Shown: piece after piece, positions 28,801 through 43,000 of the stretch
How positions within the stretch are numbered: the first letter of the stretch is position 1
Layout of the letters: each line of letters begins with the position of its first letter
The notes under the pieces: model-generated
The model's input: only the letters and a program-made list of their open reading frames with translations
What the model was told of the DNA's origin: nothing
The model's database searches: none
From: Fistularia commersonii
Taxonomy: Eukaryota > Chordata > Actinopteri > Syngnathiformes > Fistulariidae
DNA length: 64,000 nucleotides
Reading direction: 5' to 3'
Assembly: GCA_037954325.1 (NCBI GenBank)
Contig: JBBMNZ010000027.1
Coordinates: 4,319,501-4,383,500 of the forward strand
Made by a program: the position numbers and the translations under genes

Positions 28801-31800
28801 GTTATGATGTGAATGATGGAGACTCAGATCCTCAGCCCAGATACACCCAGCTTAATGACAACAGGTAGGAACCATCACTTAAATATCTCATGAAACGTCA
28901 TTATTACATTACATTACATTACATTTGGCAGACGCTTTTTTCCAAAGGGACTTACAATAGAGGACATAGGGACTGCAAATACACTTGCAAATACATGCTT
29001 TGCAAGTGTATTATGATATCATTATTATATCATTATATCATATTGTATCATTATAATGGAAAATCAACGTGGTGGCACTTTAATTTAGATCTGCATGTAT
29101 TTTTGACTGTATGTCATTTTTTAAGATCATCCTGGAAAAACCTGTGTGCATCATTTGTGTTAAATCAAGTTATTAGTCTTTAGGTTCAGATCGATATACT
29201 TTGGCACACATAAGATTACACTGTGATAAATATTCGCCTCCAAGCCAATAAAAGTCGAGTGAAATGTGGTAAACACACATATGAAGACTGCTAAGCTCCC
29301 TGACACTTAAATTTCTTGAGAGACTTTGACATGTTACTACAAAGTTTCTTTTTCATAAATATGCCCTATGTTGCGTTTTGGGTTTTTTTTCTGTTTCTGA
29401 AAGCATACGACGTTGTGAGTTTTATTGAACATGAACAGTCATTTCCTATTATGGATTCTGCCCCTGTTTGACCCATAATGTCAACTTAATGCCAATAGTC
29501 TGTTTTTGCTGTATTGCCTGGGTTAGGGTTATTATACTGGCCCCCACAGACTGCATTAGAAGTTGTTTACCATGACAGTGATATCATGAACTGAATGAAT
29601 TAAGCTCATCAGCTATAATGAAACAGAGAATCTTTTGACTCTGAAGGAACTGTTCTACTCTAAACACACACGCACACGCACATACACAGACTTTAATTTT
29701 TGTTTCCCTGTAATCTGTTGTTTTGGGCGGAGGCTTTTTTTCTGCTATCATGAGGTTCCCCATAATCACTGGTGATAGACAAAGATTACGGTAAGGCGTT
29801 GATGGAAATCAGACATGGCCAAATTAAACAAGGGCTCATATCTGGAGGCCAGAGGGAGAAAATCCAAGTAATAGAATGACCTGCACTCACTATAAGTATG
29901 CTAATGCTGTACAAACATAGATTTGAAACTTTGCGAGACACATAGAAGGTGGATTCATAATTGTTTTCTTGCTGGAACAACAGTGTTCTGCTTTGCCACT
30001 AAAGTACTCAGACATTTATATGAGTACAAGGATGGATGAAAATGGAAACAGCGAGTGAAATATCATCATTCTCTGACTCAGTCCGATTGAACGGCTTTAA
30101 ATTCTGTCTCATTGCCTGAAATTGTTTTCACTACCATCATTGACAAAATCCCAAATAGTGGAAATTCTTTTGGAGGAATGTGAGAGCGCATCCCTCGGGT
30201 GCAGCTCCCCAGATTCACAATCTCTGCCAAGGCACGCTTAAGCCATTCTGGCAGATCATAGTGGCCCAGAGCCCAGCTAAGACACTTACTATTGATGTTT
30301 CCCTTATTTTGGCTGCACCTCTTCCAGCCCTCAGTCACCTCAGCCCTTATCTCTTGCCGCCCAGCTCTCGGTCTTCCTCGTGGCAAGACCAATTGAGAAA
30401 GGGAATTTGGTGCGTATGTTTGCGTCTGTGACTTTGCAGTGGGCTGATGCAGATGTATGTATAAACAACCTGTGGGCAGGCAAGGAACTGCGTAAGGTTG
30501 TATAAGACTGAATGTGCCTGTTCCCCTGCAGAAAGCCCAAGTCTGTTGACCTCCATAAAGCTGTCTTTCTTCCCCAGCATACGGGCAGTGGGGAGGATGG
30601 CTCAGTAGCAATGTGACCATTCACCCTTATGTTTATCTAAGACAGCATGCAATCTAAATGTTTCTCTTTCCAATGTTTCATTTGAATCCTATCAGGATGG
30701 TTTCCAACTACACATTCTCTTGATTAAACTTGGCTTCACGGGCACAAGGTCTTTTTCAGAAATATTGGACTCAATTTCCTCAGATTTACTGTCAGTGAGT
30801 CCAACACAATTTGAACTGTGGCAGAAGGGCTATACCAGGATATGTTCTGAACCTGTGTAATATGTCTTCGTGATGATTTATGCAAAAAAAACAATATTTT
30901 CTCAAAAGATTAGAGAATATTTACATATATTCAATGCACAGCCACCAATGAAACAATTTACTGCTAATAGAAGGGCTGAGCGGTTAACTTAAAGAAATTT
31001 GTAGAGCAAAACAATTTTTGTGGTAAACCTTGTGGTGTTTGATGCCACCTTGAGACTAATGAACAAAAAAATACCCACAAACCAAAAGTAAACACAGGAC
31101 CAACTGAAAAGAATCTCAGCAACTGGCTTTGATAGTGGGTGAAGAGTGCAAAGACCCATAATGAGAGGTGATAATAAGACAGCTCTCTTGTCAAGACACA
31201 AATCTCATCACACATTTGTACATAAAAGCGTGTAGAGGTTTACTCAGATGTTATGTGGTTTTGTTATTCATTTGTCTTTCTTCAATAATAAGGAATTATT
31301 CATAATTTTGTAAGCTGGCCTTTTTTCTTTATCTAAGGATTTGTGAAACTTGTCATAATACAGTATTGTTCTGACCCATCTGGGACAGAGGATATGGATA
31401 AGTGCATAGTAAAAATATTTTTTGTATACACTGTCCCTTGTCTGCTATGCACGCTGCAATTTTCTTTTTCTCCAAAATGCATGCATAGCTTGGCTCTGGA
31501 GTAATTTATATTACATTTATATATTATATTGTATTACACTCAGCTCAATTTTTGGGTCAGATTGACTTATGATCTCTTTGGGAGGACAAATCATTTTGGT
31601 CCAGACTGTGATCAAACAGCTGCGCAACGCAAAATGCAATGTTTTAAGCAAGCCAAGTGTGTAAATATGAAAATTACCTGGAAATAAATATTAGTTTGAG
31701 TAAGTACAAGTTATCGTAGTCAACATCAGCACCCCTTCAAATCTGACCAACTTTTGTGAATATCGAGCGCAGGAGGTTTTGACCCATTACCAGCCACTTA

Positions 31801-34800
31801 AAGCACTTGTGGTAGTTTCTACATTTCAGGAATAAGGACATTGTTAAGTGTTTGTAAGGTTTTCTAACTTCAGTTTCAACATCCCCATTTGGCAGATTGG
31901 TTGTCTTTGCAGTTTTCCCAAACACAGTTGAGATACCTCTGTATGACAACAGCCTTTCTCTTTAACAAATCTCTAGAGATGCGGTTGAAGTTTTGCCCAG
32001 TGATAATGGCTCTGCCAGCTGTGGATATGAATACTGATGATGTCGTTGGCCTTAGGCCCAAAGCCAACTGTAGCTGCTGCAACATGAGTTAGTCTGGTCT
32101 GCCTGTAGAATCTGCCGTTGGTTTTGTCGCTGTAATTGGAACAGGACTTTGCTGAAATTGTTTTTTGTTCCCCCCAATCAACTGTATCATGTTGGCTGCA
32201 TGAAGCCTGAATCCATACACTGATAAAAATGGGCCTTTTTCATTGAAAAGTCACTCATTTCTTAGAAAAAGACCCTATGTATAGATTAGAGGATTAAAGG
32301 ATTCTCAGTTATTTTGCAAAAAGCAATGTAGAAAAAACAGTAGCATGTGCCTTGGACTGTCCAAAGATGGTTAACGCTTCCGAATGAAGAAGCCATGGCC
32401 AGAACCTGTGCTTTTCACTGCAATTACCTCAGAGATCGTCTCTCTGATATGTCTCTCTAGGGCCGACACTGGCGATTTAAATTATGAAGATGGACAGCAC
32501 ACTGGTTCACATTGTGCACAATGTGACACAAGACACACACTGCAGGAACACACACCATCATGTCCTTGCAGTGATACATTTTTCACCATGAGTGAACAAA
32601 TCACAGAGCTTGAAAATTGTAAGACATGTAAGCTCGAAATGAGCCGTGGAGAAGAGGAGACCAATACATCAATCAGACAGTTACCATTAGACACCATTGC
32701 TTGGCCAGTTTAAAAAAAACTTTCATGGGACCAAACGTATTACAAAGAGATCTGAGGCAGTCGCAGCTCAACTACTCATTTTTGGATCTGAAAAATATTT
32801 TGCCAGTATTGTTTTTCGTCGTTAGTCAAGGGTTCATCAATTGTTTATTTTGTTACCATGGAAACTAATCAGTGTAAACCGATTACGTTAGTTGGGTTGT
32901 TGCATTGACCTGTCTAACCTGCTTCTGTTGGAGGGAGGCGAGAGCTCAGTTCATTTCACTTGGTTTTCGGATTGTTAAAATTCTGCCCGCTAACCTTGAG
33001 CACTTCTTTTTGAGGTGCTTTTTAAGTGAGAATTTGAGAACCTGGAAATATTTCAGTGAAGAAGAAATTAATTCTGGGTCACAAATCTAAATCATATTCT
33101 CACTCTGTACAGTGGAATTGTGATTGGTGCAACAACTCATTACCCTTGAAAATGTCAAAGAATTAGAGCACAGGACCTGACACTGAGCAACCCAATACAT
33201 TTTTCAACTGAACGAGATTGTTTAAATCCCAGAAAAAGTTAGAGGACCTTGGTGAGGCATGTGTTTGAGTGCCTATTTTAATTTGTCCATCCATCCGAAC
33301 AATGCTATACTTGTAGTGACAGCTGACAGCTCTTCATTTCTGCAGACACTGGTTAGGATGGTTTATACTGCTGTCGTTTTTCTATGAATATTTCATGCCA
33401 AACAAAAGAAATCGCTCTGACACAGACACTGTTCATTAACCAACAAGTTTCAAATGTACAGGCTGAAACTGAGAGTAGCCGCAAGAAAAGCCGCAACTTG
33501 TGGGTTGCAACAATAACAAAACAACACAAGGATTCACACAGTCACATCGTCACGCCCGCAGTGCCGCTGTTCTTTCCAAAGAACGGCTTTTTGTGCAGCA
33601 TTTTCAATGAGGGAACATTATACCACAGTCTATATAAGTCTTCGGCAACCAAATGAGGTGGGGTGGGAGCAGGGTGGGGGCTTACCATTCTACTTTACTA
33701 GCCAGAGGCGGGGGTTGTCACAGATCTGGTTGGCCAGAATAGTAGAGCAGCTCATTTTGTTTACATGTCGGCCCACTTTTAAAGAAGACTGTATAAATGT
33801 ACTCACTGGAGTGACACAAAGTAAGCCGCAGTCATTGTTTGAGTCTCAATGCAAAAAGAGGTGAATGAAGTGTTATCATTTAGGTCTCTTAAAAATTTAA
33901 AACTTGAATATGAAATTGCAGCTGGAGTTTTTCCATTTATAAAATCAAGTTGAAATCACTTTTAAAAAACAAACAAAAAAACAAACAACAAAAAAGTCAT
34001 AATTTTTCAAACCGAAACAGAAGAAAAACTAGGGTGTGTTTCCCTATTTTCTTAGATATACTAACACATCTACTCACTCTGGGGTTTTTCTGGTGCAGTA
34101 TTTAAACTGTCTAACCATCACTAGAGAATACTTGCTCGTGCCTGGAATCCGAGTCCGAAGAATGGAGAGATGCCCTCCCTCCCATTTGGTCATTATTTAA
34201 GAAGCTTGAATTTTATTAATATTTTTAGCATTTTAACCAATTTAGTATAATTATGAACATCCTTACAACAAATGTGATTCTGCTGAAGTTTGTAAAATAT
34301 TCTATGAATAATTTGTACTGCTTGTATAAACAGTGAGGTTAAAAAACAATGCTATCTGGATGATTTAAATACATAATATTGAATTTGAATTTTATTAACT
34401 TGACTCATCTTTCCGTTGTTTGCTGTCTCACAGGGAAGTTGTCCTTACATTCTCCATATTGCTAGGCAAAGAAAATTTTTGCAAATAAATAAATTTTGTA
34501 CCCCCCCCCTTAAAACTATCCTGTTCTCAGGGTCCCGTTGGGGGGCTGGAGCCTAACCCTCCTGTTGTTGGGCGAGGCGCGGGGCTCACCCGAGACCGGT
34601 CGTGCGTTGATCACACAGAGACAAACAGCCATTCACCCTCTCATACCTCTGGACATTTTGGGATCTCAAGTGAACCTATTGCATGTTTCAGGACTGTTGG
34701 AGAAAACCGGAGAAACCCACACAGGGAGAATATCCAATACTCACACCGAGGCCTCCAGTGGGAATCGAACCAGGGAGTTTCTTTGTTGGCAGCAGCGCAA

Positions 34801-37800
34801 ACCGCTGCACAAGTGTGGTCATTCATTCATTCATTCATTCATTCACTAAGTTTCTGCTCTCCAAGGAAAATTACCTCCATGTATTGGGAGCGTAATCAGA
34901 TTCAGAGCAGGGCTTCACCTCTTTAAAAGTAAATTTGTATTCTACAAATCACTCTTCCGTGTAGGTGACTTTAATTAATGTGTCAGAGACAGACTTTGAA
35001 AGGGCTCTGTTGACGGCTGGCTGTATTCGCCTCAACCTGCCTGATATTCTATCAGAGACACCTTAGCTCTTATCAGATGCATCACAAGCCCGGATGCTTT
35101 GGGACACAAGACTCCAACACACGATCGTTTCCTGGAACGTCAAGATAAACTAGATTAATGTGTGTTTTTATGTCTTTAGGGTTTGTGCTTTCTGTGGTGT
35201 ATACCTATGTTATTATTACCCTGCCTGCCTTTTCACAAGAGGAGCAGCTGTAGCTGGGTTCGTGGTTGTTAAACTGAGTACCTCTGATATTCATATTAAG
35301 CACTTGGTACCTATTTTGACTGCTGTAATGACATCAGATCTTACCTTAACAGCTCAAAGTGTCTTGAGGGACCTCAGGAGATTTATTTGTAATAACCTTT
35401 GTCGTTATAGTGGTGCAGTAGTATTAAAATATCCGACATAATTCTTCAAAAAATTGGCTTATGGCTCCTGTGAGTTCTGTCTTCTTGTGATCGTGTGTAT
35501 TGTGAATACTTTAGTGTGCTCATTAGATAACATTGCTCATGAAAAGACCTTTGCACAGCAAGCTTTTTCACCTGGAATTCTAGGATCTTTGGGAAAATAC
35601 ACATCTCACATTGTGTCCGTGATGTTTGATCCTTTTGAACATCTGTGCTTGACTGCTTCAGTGACTGATTTGACTTTTGACCTTTTTTTCCACACAATCA
35701 TCAAGCCTGGTGTCCCCAGAGATGAGATATCTTAAGTCATGGAAAGATTGTTGAAAATTGAGTGCCATGTGAATTCAAACGAGTGAGTGTCTGTGTTTGA
35801 AACATTATTTTCTAAATGAAAGCATTTGAAGGGCTCTCAAGAAGTTTGTGATATTTGTGCAGTGTTAACTAGATGCACCATGAGAATTTGAGAATGGCTC
35901 AAATCTCCTGGGGTCAGGACCAAAACCCCCAAACATAAATTCTATCGGATTTGGCATAGAGGGTGATAAACGTACTAATCAAAGGACGTCTGACCATGAT
36001 CTTGTCAGTATACACAGTGCAGATGGCTTCATCAGCACTGAACAGTCAACTGTTTCTTTTCTTTGCCTGATCTGGCACAGTCTTGCTCCGTCTCTAGCAG
36101 TCCTGTACTGCAAATGGCTGCAATCCAGTGGGAATTGCGCCACTCTTTGAAAGTCATCAAGAGTGCGTATCCATCTGGCAAAGCAGAAGATTTCACCTGT
36201 CTAAAATGGGAAGCTCTCAGCCTGACTGCACTGGCTTTGCGGAGCTGCGGTGTCTCTGGTTCGATCTATTACAACGATGGCTCGGGCTAAATGAAAGACC
36301 AGTTGAGAAAATAGCAACACCAATTGATGGTTCCCTTTCATGTGTGAATTTAATATGTTGCTTTATTTCCCTTTCCTTGACTTGATTCAGCCGCTGTAAC
36401 CACTCCAAGGTTACTAATCTTAATGGCCCATACATAATGTACGGTAGTCTCCTGTCATTGACCGACTGCTTTCTTTTTCGATAAATGTGGATTGAGATTT
36501 GTTTAAAGAACTCAAAGCCAAGAACATGTCTCCATGTGTTTGTTTTTTCTCAGTCTACGGCTCAGCCACAGTATTTGATGAAGGACATTCTATCAAAAGC
36601 AACAGTTGTTAGAAGAGTATAGTACCTGTTTGTATTGATATAAATATGCAGTAAAAGGCTGTTATTAGGTTATTGAACTTAAGGGTTGTTTTAATGCTTC
36701 ACACTTTCTCCATCTTCCTCATTTCTAGGCATGGAACACGATGTGCGGGAGAAGTGGCAGCGGTTGCCAGCAACGGGATCTGTGGAGTCGGTGTGGCTTA
36801 CAATGCAAAGATTGGAGGTACGCTCAAATAAAAATAGTGATTGATGTCATCCAACTTGAGCGACCTTGTTCTCAACTCAGTTTTCTGTTCTAACTGCCTG
36901 AATAACTGAAATAATAGTTGTGTAGCCGCTGTGTTCTTCAATTCATTTCTCCTTCTTTTGGGATATGGATCTGCAATGCACTCAAGTCTATTGGTTTTTT
37001 GATTGGAATGTTCTGACAGCTCCCTCAGTTTGTGAATGGAGTGTTAAACAATATATGCTGAATTTGTTATTAGCTGGCAGACAAGAGCAATTTGTATTGG
37101 CTTTAAGACGCTGTCTACAGTATTTGCTCTGAAGGGAGGATGGCAACATTTGCGAAAAAAAACAAAACAAATCAGCGCCATACAAATACATATACAGCAC
37201 TTACAGTATGCTGGTTTTATACAAACTAAAACCATCACACTGGTCACTAATTTTTTTGAAATGTGAGCACAGTTCTGGTGTCAACTAATGGAACATGGAA
37301 TGTGAGTATTTTACAAAATTTCCTATGGAAAATATAATAGTTAATGGAAATTGATGGATATTTTGTATGATGGGGCACCCCAAATATGTGATATATCGTT
37401 TTTTTATTTCTCTTGGTGAATAGATTTTTTAATTTCCCCCTCTGTTTGTTCTGCTGAATCCAGGATTTTGGTGTGTGTGAGTGTGTCTTTGTATAGTCAC
37501 CTTATAGACACAATAGGAAACTCATTCATCCTGATTTACACTCTTGGCTTTTCCCAGCTTATCCCCGGAGTCCTCTGACTTTTTCTGTGGTCATATCAAG
37601 TCTGAAACCCTGGTGAAATGATGCCATAACTCTCATTTTTAGTGGTCACTCCTGATGGCCAGTGATAATATCCCAATCACCATCAATAAAATAACAAGTG
37701 GGCATGTGTGGTTGGTGGACTAGGAGACAGCCAGGATTTGTGTCGAGCCTGTGGAGTGCTTTTATTCATATTTGAAATTTGCTTTTGCTAAAGGTATGTG

Positions 37801-40052
37801 CAAATCTGTGAACCAGCTTTAGTGAATGAACTTTTATAAGCCACACTCTTGGCACCTGTGTTTGCTCACTCACTACACCTAAGCAACGGTAGAAAATATT
37901 TCTGTTGTGTATAATCCTGTTTCAGATGCTTCTGCTGCCGCGTATATATGTCTAGCTCTATAACTTATTTATTTATTTTTTAGAAATAAGCCATTTCATT
38001 AAAATCAAACACTTTTACGGCCAGAATTTAGGTGTAGGTATGAAATTATTCCGGTCTCAAAATGCAGTGCCGTGCCAGACACTAACTGGACATTAAACTG
38101 ATGAATGCATAAACAGAAGAGAGTCCTAAGGAAATCACAATTCAGTAAGTCATGAAAAAGAGCTTTGAACCCTTACAGTATAAGCCAGCAACTCAAATAG
38201 AGTTCTCCCTGTGGTTCGGGGGGGAAAAAAAATCAGACATGCAAATAATATTTCATGATCTAAAGTGACACAGCTTGGTTATTCATTTTCTTGACTAGAG
38301 AGGAAATGTCAGAGTAGAGGGAGACTCCTGCATAATGTCTTAATGCAATTCACAAGTCCTTGGTCAGATACTCACTCTAAATGCTTCCATGGTAGTTTCA
38401 AACACTTTTTCATAGTTTTCGATCTTTTAGTATTCATGACTTTGCATGCGGTAAACCTAATCCTTCTCTTGACACCCACAACCCACAAACAAACAAAGGT
38501 GACGTCAATTCAAGCCCAAAGCAATGTACTGGTGCCTTAGCTGATCCACATGCCGCTGCATCTAAAGTCACCTCGCCACCTCAATTGTGCGAATGTCAAT
38601 TGAACTGTCAGAAAACATTTGTTTTCTCCTGCTTCTGATGTTTCACACAGCAAAGTACCCTGCTGTCATCGTGTGTGCTTCCCTATAGAGTGAAGGGATA
38701 TCAGTGTGCCACTGATCCTCATCTAACATCCCTCAAATTGAGCTTTAGGTTTACAGATGTCTGTATTAAAAGCAAAATGAAGATGCAAAGGGCTCATGCA
38801 AAAACATGACCCTTTAAAAACTCAATGGTTGGTAGAGAAAAGCCAACTAAAAATATAACATTAGCCATTATGATTGTTCCATTCTTGTATTTGGGGTAGC
38901 TGGTTAGATGGCTTGGTGAACATGGCAGGTCACATGACCTAGAAATTCTGGCTGCCATGGAAACCGCTCAGTACGTGATCAAAGTACAATTGCTTAGTTA
39001 CTTTAACCCATATTGTGTAACCTTACCCGACACACATCAACAAGGGGAATAGTTTTTTATTTTTTAGTCATCTATTATTTTTCAGTGGAATCTTTTTCAA
39101 GCAGTGTTGCTCGGAAAATGATCTAATAGTTAATCATTTGGATTCTGGAGGCAGAAAAAAGACTGCACAACCCTCTTAGTTGTTTGCCTGTCTTGCATGG
39201 TTTTGGGCTTGTCCAATTCTGCGTGTGATGTTTAATCTCCAACTCTTTGAATTATTGAACAATTCTCTTAGGAATCAAACAGAATTCAATCAGTTTATGC
39301 TTAGACGGCAGTACCAGCCTCCATCTGACTAAATCTTGTCTTGGAGGTTAGTTTTAGCCTTTACAGTCATTTTCGATCAGTTGCAATATGATGCAACAAA
39401 ATGTTTTTGCTGCAGTCCTGCCTCCGGTCTACTAACACAAACAATCACCGCCATTAAAAATGAGTAAGTCACAGTATTGCTGTGCTTTAACTCAACCCTG
39501 TATCCCCTCTTGGACAAAAAATCTTTACCCCAATACTGTGTTTGATGTCACTGACCCTCCGACATTAAGGACACACCAAGCTAAATGGGTAAAGAATCAT
39601 GTACCAACATTATAACAAACAATACTTGTTGTACAAATCTTGTGGAATAGCTTCTTGCAATGTGGCAGACAGCCTGCCCATTAACCCTCAAGCAATGATC
39701 CGTTTTATTCTTAGTTGGGTTTTGGACTCTACAAGATTCTGTTTGCAGTTTCAGTCACAGGGATGTGTCAGAATTTTTTTATCAATTAGATGCAACAATT
39801 AGATTACTGAGTGATTCAAATTTGTAACTCTTTTATACTGAGCTTTATGTGTGTTTCTCTCCTCCACATGGAAGGTGTTCGTATGCTAGATGGGGAGGTG
39901 ACGGACATGGTGGAGGCCCAGTCCCTCAGCCTGAACCCCCAACACATTGATATCTACAGTGCCAGCTGGGGCCCAGAGGATGATGGCAAAACTGTTGATG
40001 GTCCTGCAAAACTTGCCAAAGAGGCCTTTCTGCGTGGAGTCACAGAGGTGTG

Positions 40053-40084
<32 letters not shown>

Positions 40085-43000
40085 TGCGTGCGTGTGTGTG
40101 TCACACACATGTGAGAAAATTATTTACTGTCTTTGTGTGGCCTTTGAGCAGTCACAGTAATTGAACTGTTCAAGCATGAGAGGACAAAAGCGGGAAGAAC
40201 AAAGTAGTTTTTGACCCTGACAATTATAAATGAAAGAGAGTGTCCTCAGAACGCCACGAGGAAAAAAAAATAGAAAATGAATAGGGCAGCAACACTAATA
40301 AACTATGGAATGTTTTGTTTTGGCGGCAGATACCTTGTCCTTTATGTCTGCTAGTGAGAATCCCCTGGAGTGCCTGAAACCTAAGGTTTCTAACATTTCA
40401 GATATTTACAGTATCTTTCAATCACTTGATGTGTAATTAAAGCTAAAGGCTTCTATATACACACACATGCCCAAAGAGACACCGAAAAGATATATAGAAA
40501 GTCTATTAAAACTATTAAGAAAATGGGTTCTGCCTGCATGTAACAAATCAAAGTTATTAGTCCCGGTCCTGATGGGGCCGCTTGTTTAAATGACTGCGTG
40601 AACGAGTCAACAGATTATTAAGCATTTTGGCCTCACAGCCAGGCTCTCAAATTGCACATGTTGAACAAACACATCCATCCTGCTTGCCTGGATTCCTTTT
40701 ATTAGTAGGACTGGGGGCATGTGCCACAAAGCTGATTTGGGACCGCCGACATCGACCACTAAGATAATTGCAGCAGGGAAGGCGCTGTCAGCTGGCTGTG
40801 TGGGCGGCCCGTTATCTGCGTTTGATCAATGCAGAAAGACGCCGCCACTCAATACACTAAAGCAGCTCTTCGATGAAAATGATTGCACTTCAAAGGCCGA
40901 GAGGCTGGATTATTTATTTCAATGAGCTGATTTTATATAGTCTTCTATTTCACACTGCTGTCATGCAGTCTTTTGCTGCTTTTAATTTACGGGCTGGCCG
41001 CTACTGTATGCTACATTTTAATTGGCCCTTTTTTTCTTTAATACATACAGCTCCCCCCTATAATTGGGATTGCTATTAAAATGGAATGTTATTAACTTGT
41101 TTTCTCAATTTTTTCTTGCAATGTTCTCCGCTACCCTTTTTTGATGTACCATGTGTTCTTCAGGGTCGTGGGGGTTTAGGCTCCATCTTTGTCTGGGCTT
41201 CTGGAAACGGTGGAAGGGAGAAGGACAGCTGCAACTGTGATGGCTACACCAACAGCATCTATACCCTGTCCATCAGCAGTTCCACTCAGAACGGTAACGT
41301 TCCCTGGTACAGCGAAGCCTGCTCCTCCACTCTCGCCACCACCTACAGCTCGGGGAACCTCAATGAGAAGCAGATCGTAAGTGTCGGTCACATTCAGGTT
41401 GGTTTTTGTCCCTTTTCACAAAGCTAAACTCCATATTCATTGCAAATCCGGAGTGTAACTTTCCTCAAATTTCAAGCTGTCTCCATAATAACTGAGGTCC
41501 TGACAACAATACAGCGCTTATCAGCTCAAAAACACAGTATGTAATATTCAGCTGCAAGGTAAAGTCCAAGTCATTTCAAGAAGTGTAGGTGGATGTCAGT
41601 GTTCATTGTCTTATTGTCTCTTAGCAACTTTGCAGAGGCAAGATTTTTTGTGTCAAACTGTATTTATGGCTCGAGGCCGCTATTCTAATGCGATTTCCAC
41701 TAGCCATAACGTTGATGTTGATAAAAGAACTTTTCACATTTAAATGCAGAATTATTACATGATGCTCAAACTGATTTGTCAATGCATCAAAAAAGTGCTG
41801 TGGACAAACACACACACACACACCAACCAGAGTCAGATAAGGCCCTGCAGTGTTAGCATGAACCAAGATCCCTGACATGTGGCTTGTCCTTTAATGCTTC
41901 AGTGCCGCACTCCCATAATTGTACTGTCGCTCAAAAACCTGGCAAGCAGGAGATGTTTCACCAGTTTAATTTATAAATGTAGGGATTTTATACATGGTAT
42001 ATTAGCGGCTCCTATAATTACACAGTTAAACCCAGGTCAGTTGCAGATCCTGAAAGTCACTTGAAATTTGGAGGTTCAACACATTGAAGAAAAGGATGGA
42101 TCTATTCATAGCATCAGCCTCACTCCCGTGGAGCTTAAAGCATTTTCTATGATGCCTAGGTGGTCCTCTCAGGGTTCTTTTTCAACTTTCATTCTTCCTG
42201 TGAAGGGTTTTCAGTACAAACACATTGGCTCTGCGGTGCCTTGTTTTAGATTCCTGGAGCTGTTGTAAATCACACCTGGGAGCTGGCCAGCACAACCTCA
42301 GGCCTCTGCTAAGGGTCACTGGGAAGATCTGCTCAAAATGTTCTTTTAAAAAGACACTTAACCGCCTGTTGTTGAGGAAGGTTGTACACAACATTTGCGA
42401 TTATTCTCTGCTGGGGGTCTGCAGCAGAAAAGGGAGCCACACCGATGAACACTTGCACACAATTTCTAACTTCCTCAGCCATTAAACGATTCCCACTTTC
42501 AGTAATAACATGTCTATTAGATAACGGGACGATAATTGGGGGGAAAATACTTTATCTATTTTAGCCAGAACAGTCTATTTAAGCCTCAAGTAATTTGTCT
42601 TCCTTTTAGGTTACAACAGACCTTAAATCCAAGTGCACGGACTCCCACACAGGAACCTCTGCTTCCGCCCCACTGGCTGCTGGGATCATTGCCCTTGCCC
42701 TTGAGGCCAAGTAAGTCCTGATCAGTACTTTTGTGCCTCAAATACTGTGCACTCCTCTTGGATCCAGCAGCTTTATTCAAAAATTCACAATTAGGAAGTC
42801 TCCTTGAGTCATTAAACTCAGTGCCTTTACATTGTTTTCTATAAAAGCTCAATAAAAAAAGTTCAGACGCATCTTCCTTGAAGACTTTGCGTGGCCTGTT
42901 ATTAATCTGTTCACCTTTGGGTTAGAATTGTAAAAGGGATCGTTTTGAGTTTCTCTGCTTAAAAGGAAGTAAAGTGAGTCAACAGATCAGTCTCATCGGG

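Larger units (their letters stand above)
28865..36728 (+). other. FURIN intron, 7.9 kb
   Basis: Contains a dispersed-repeat fragment at 28904-28977, an adjoining perfect hairpin (28978-29012), a CA run near 29664-29688, a 20-bp perfect palindrome (32507-32526), an AAAC-rich stretch (33965-33995) and a SINE-like copy on the minus strand (34510-34828). A 180-codon minus-strand open frame at 30078-30620 has no recognisable domain. Confidence 0.85.

Noticed and set aside
30340..30624. Other minus-strand frames overlapping 30078-30620
   Set aside because: Alternative frames of the same stretch with no more support than the longest one.
34829..34855. CRISPR-like tandem array
   Set aside because: Simple CATT microsatellite without spacers in a vertebrate genome.
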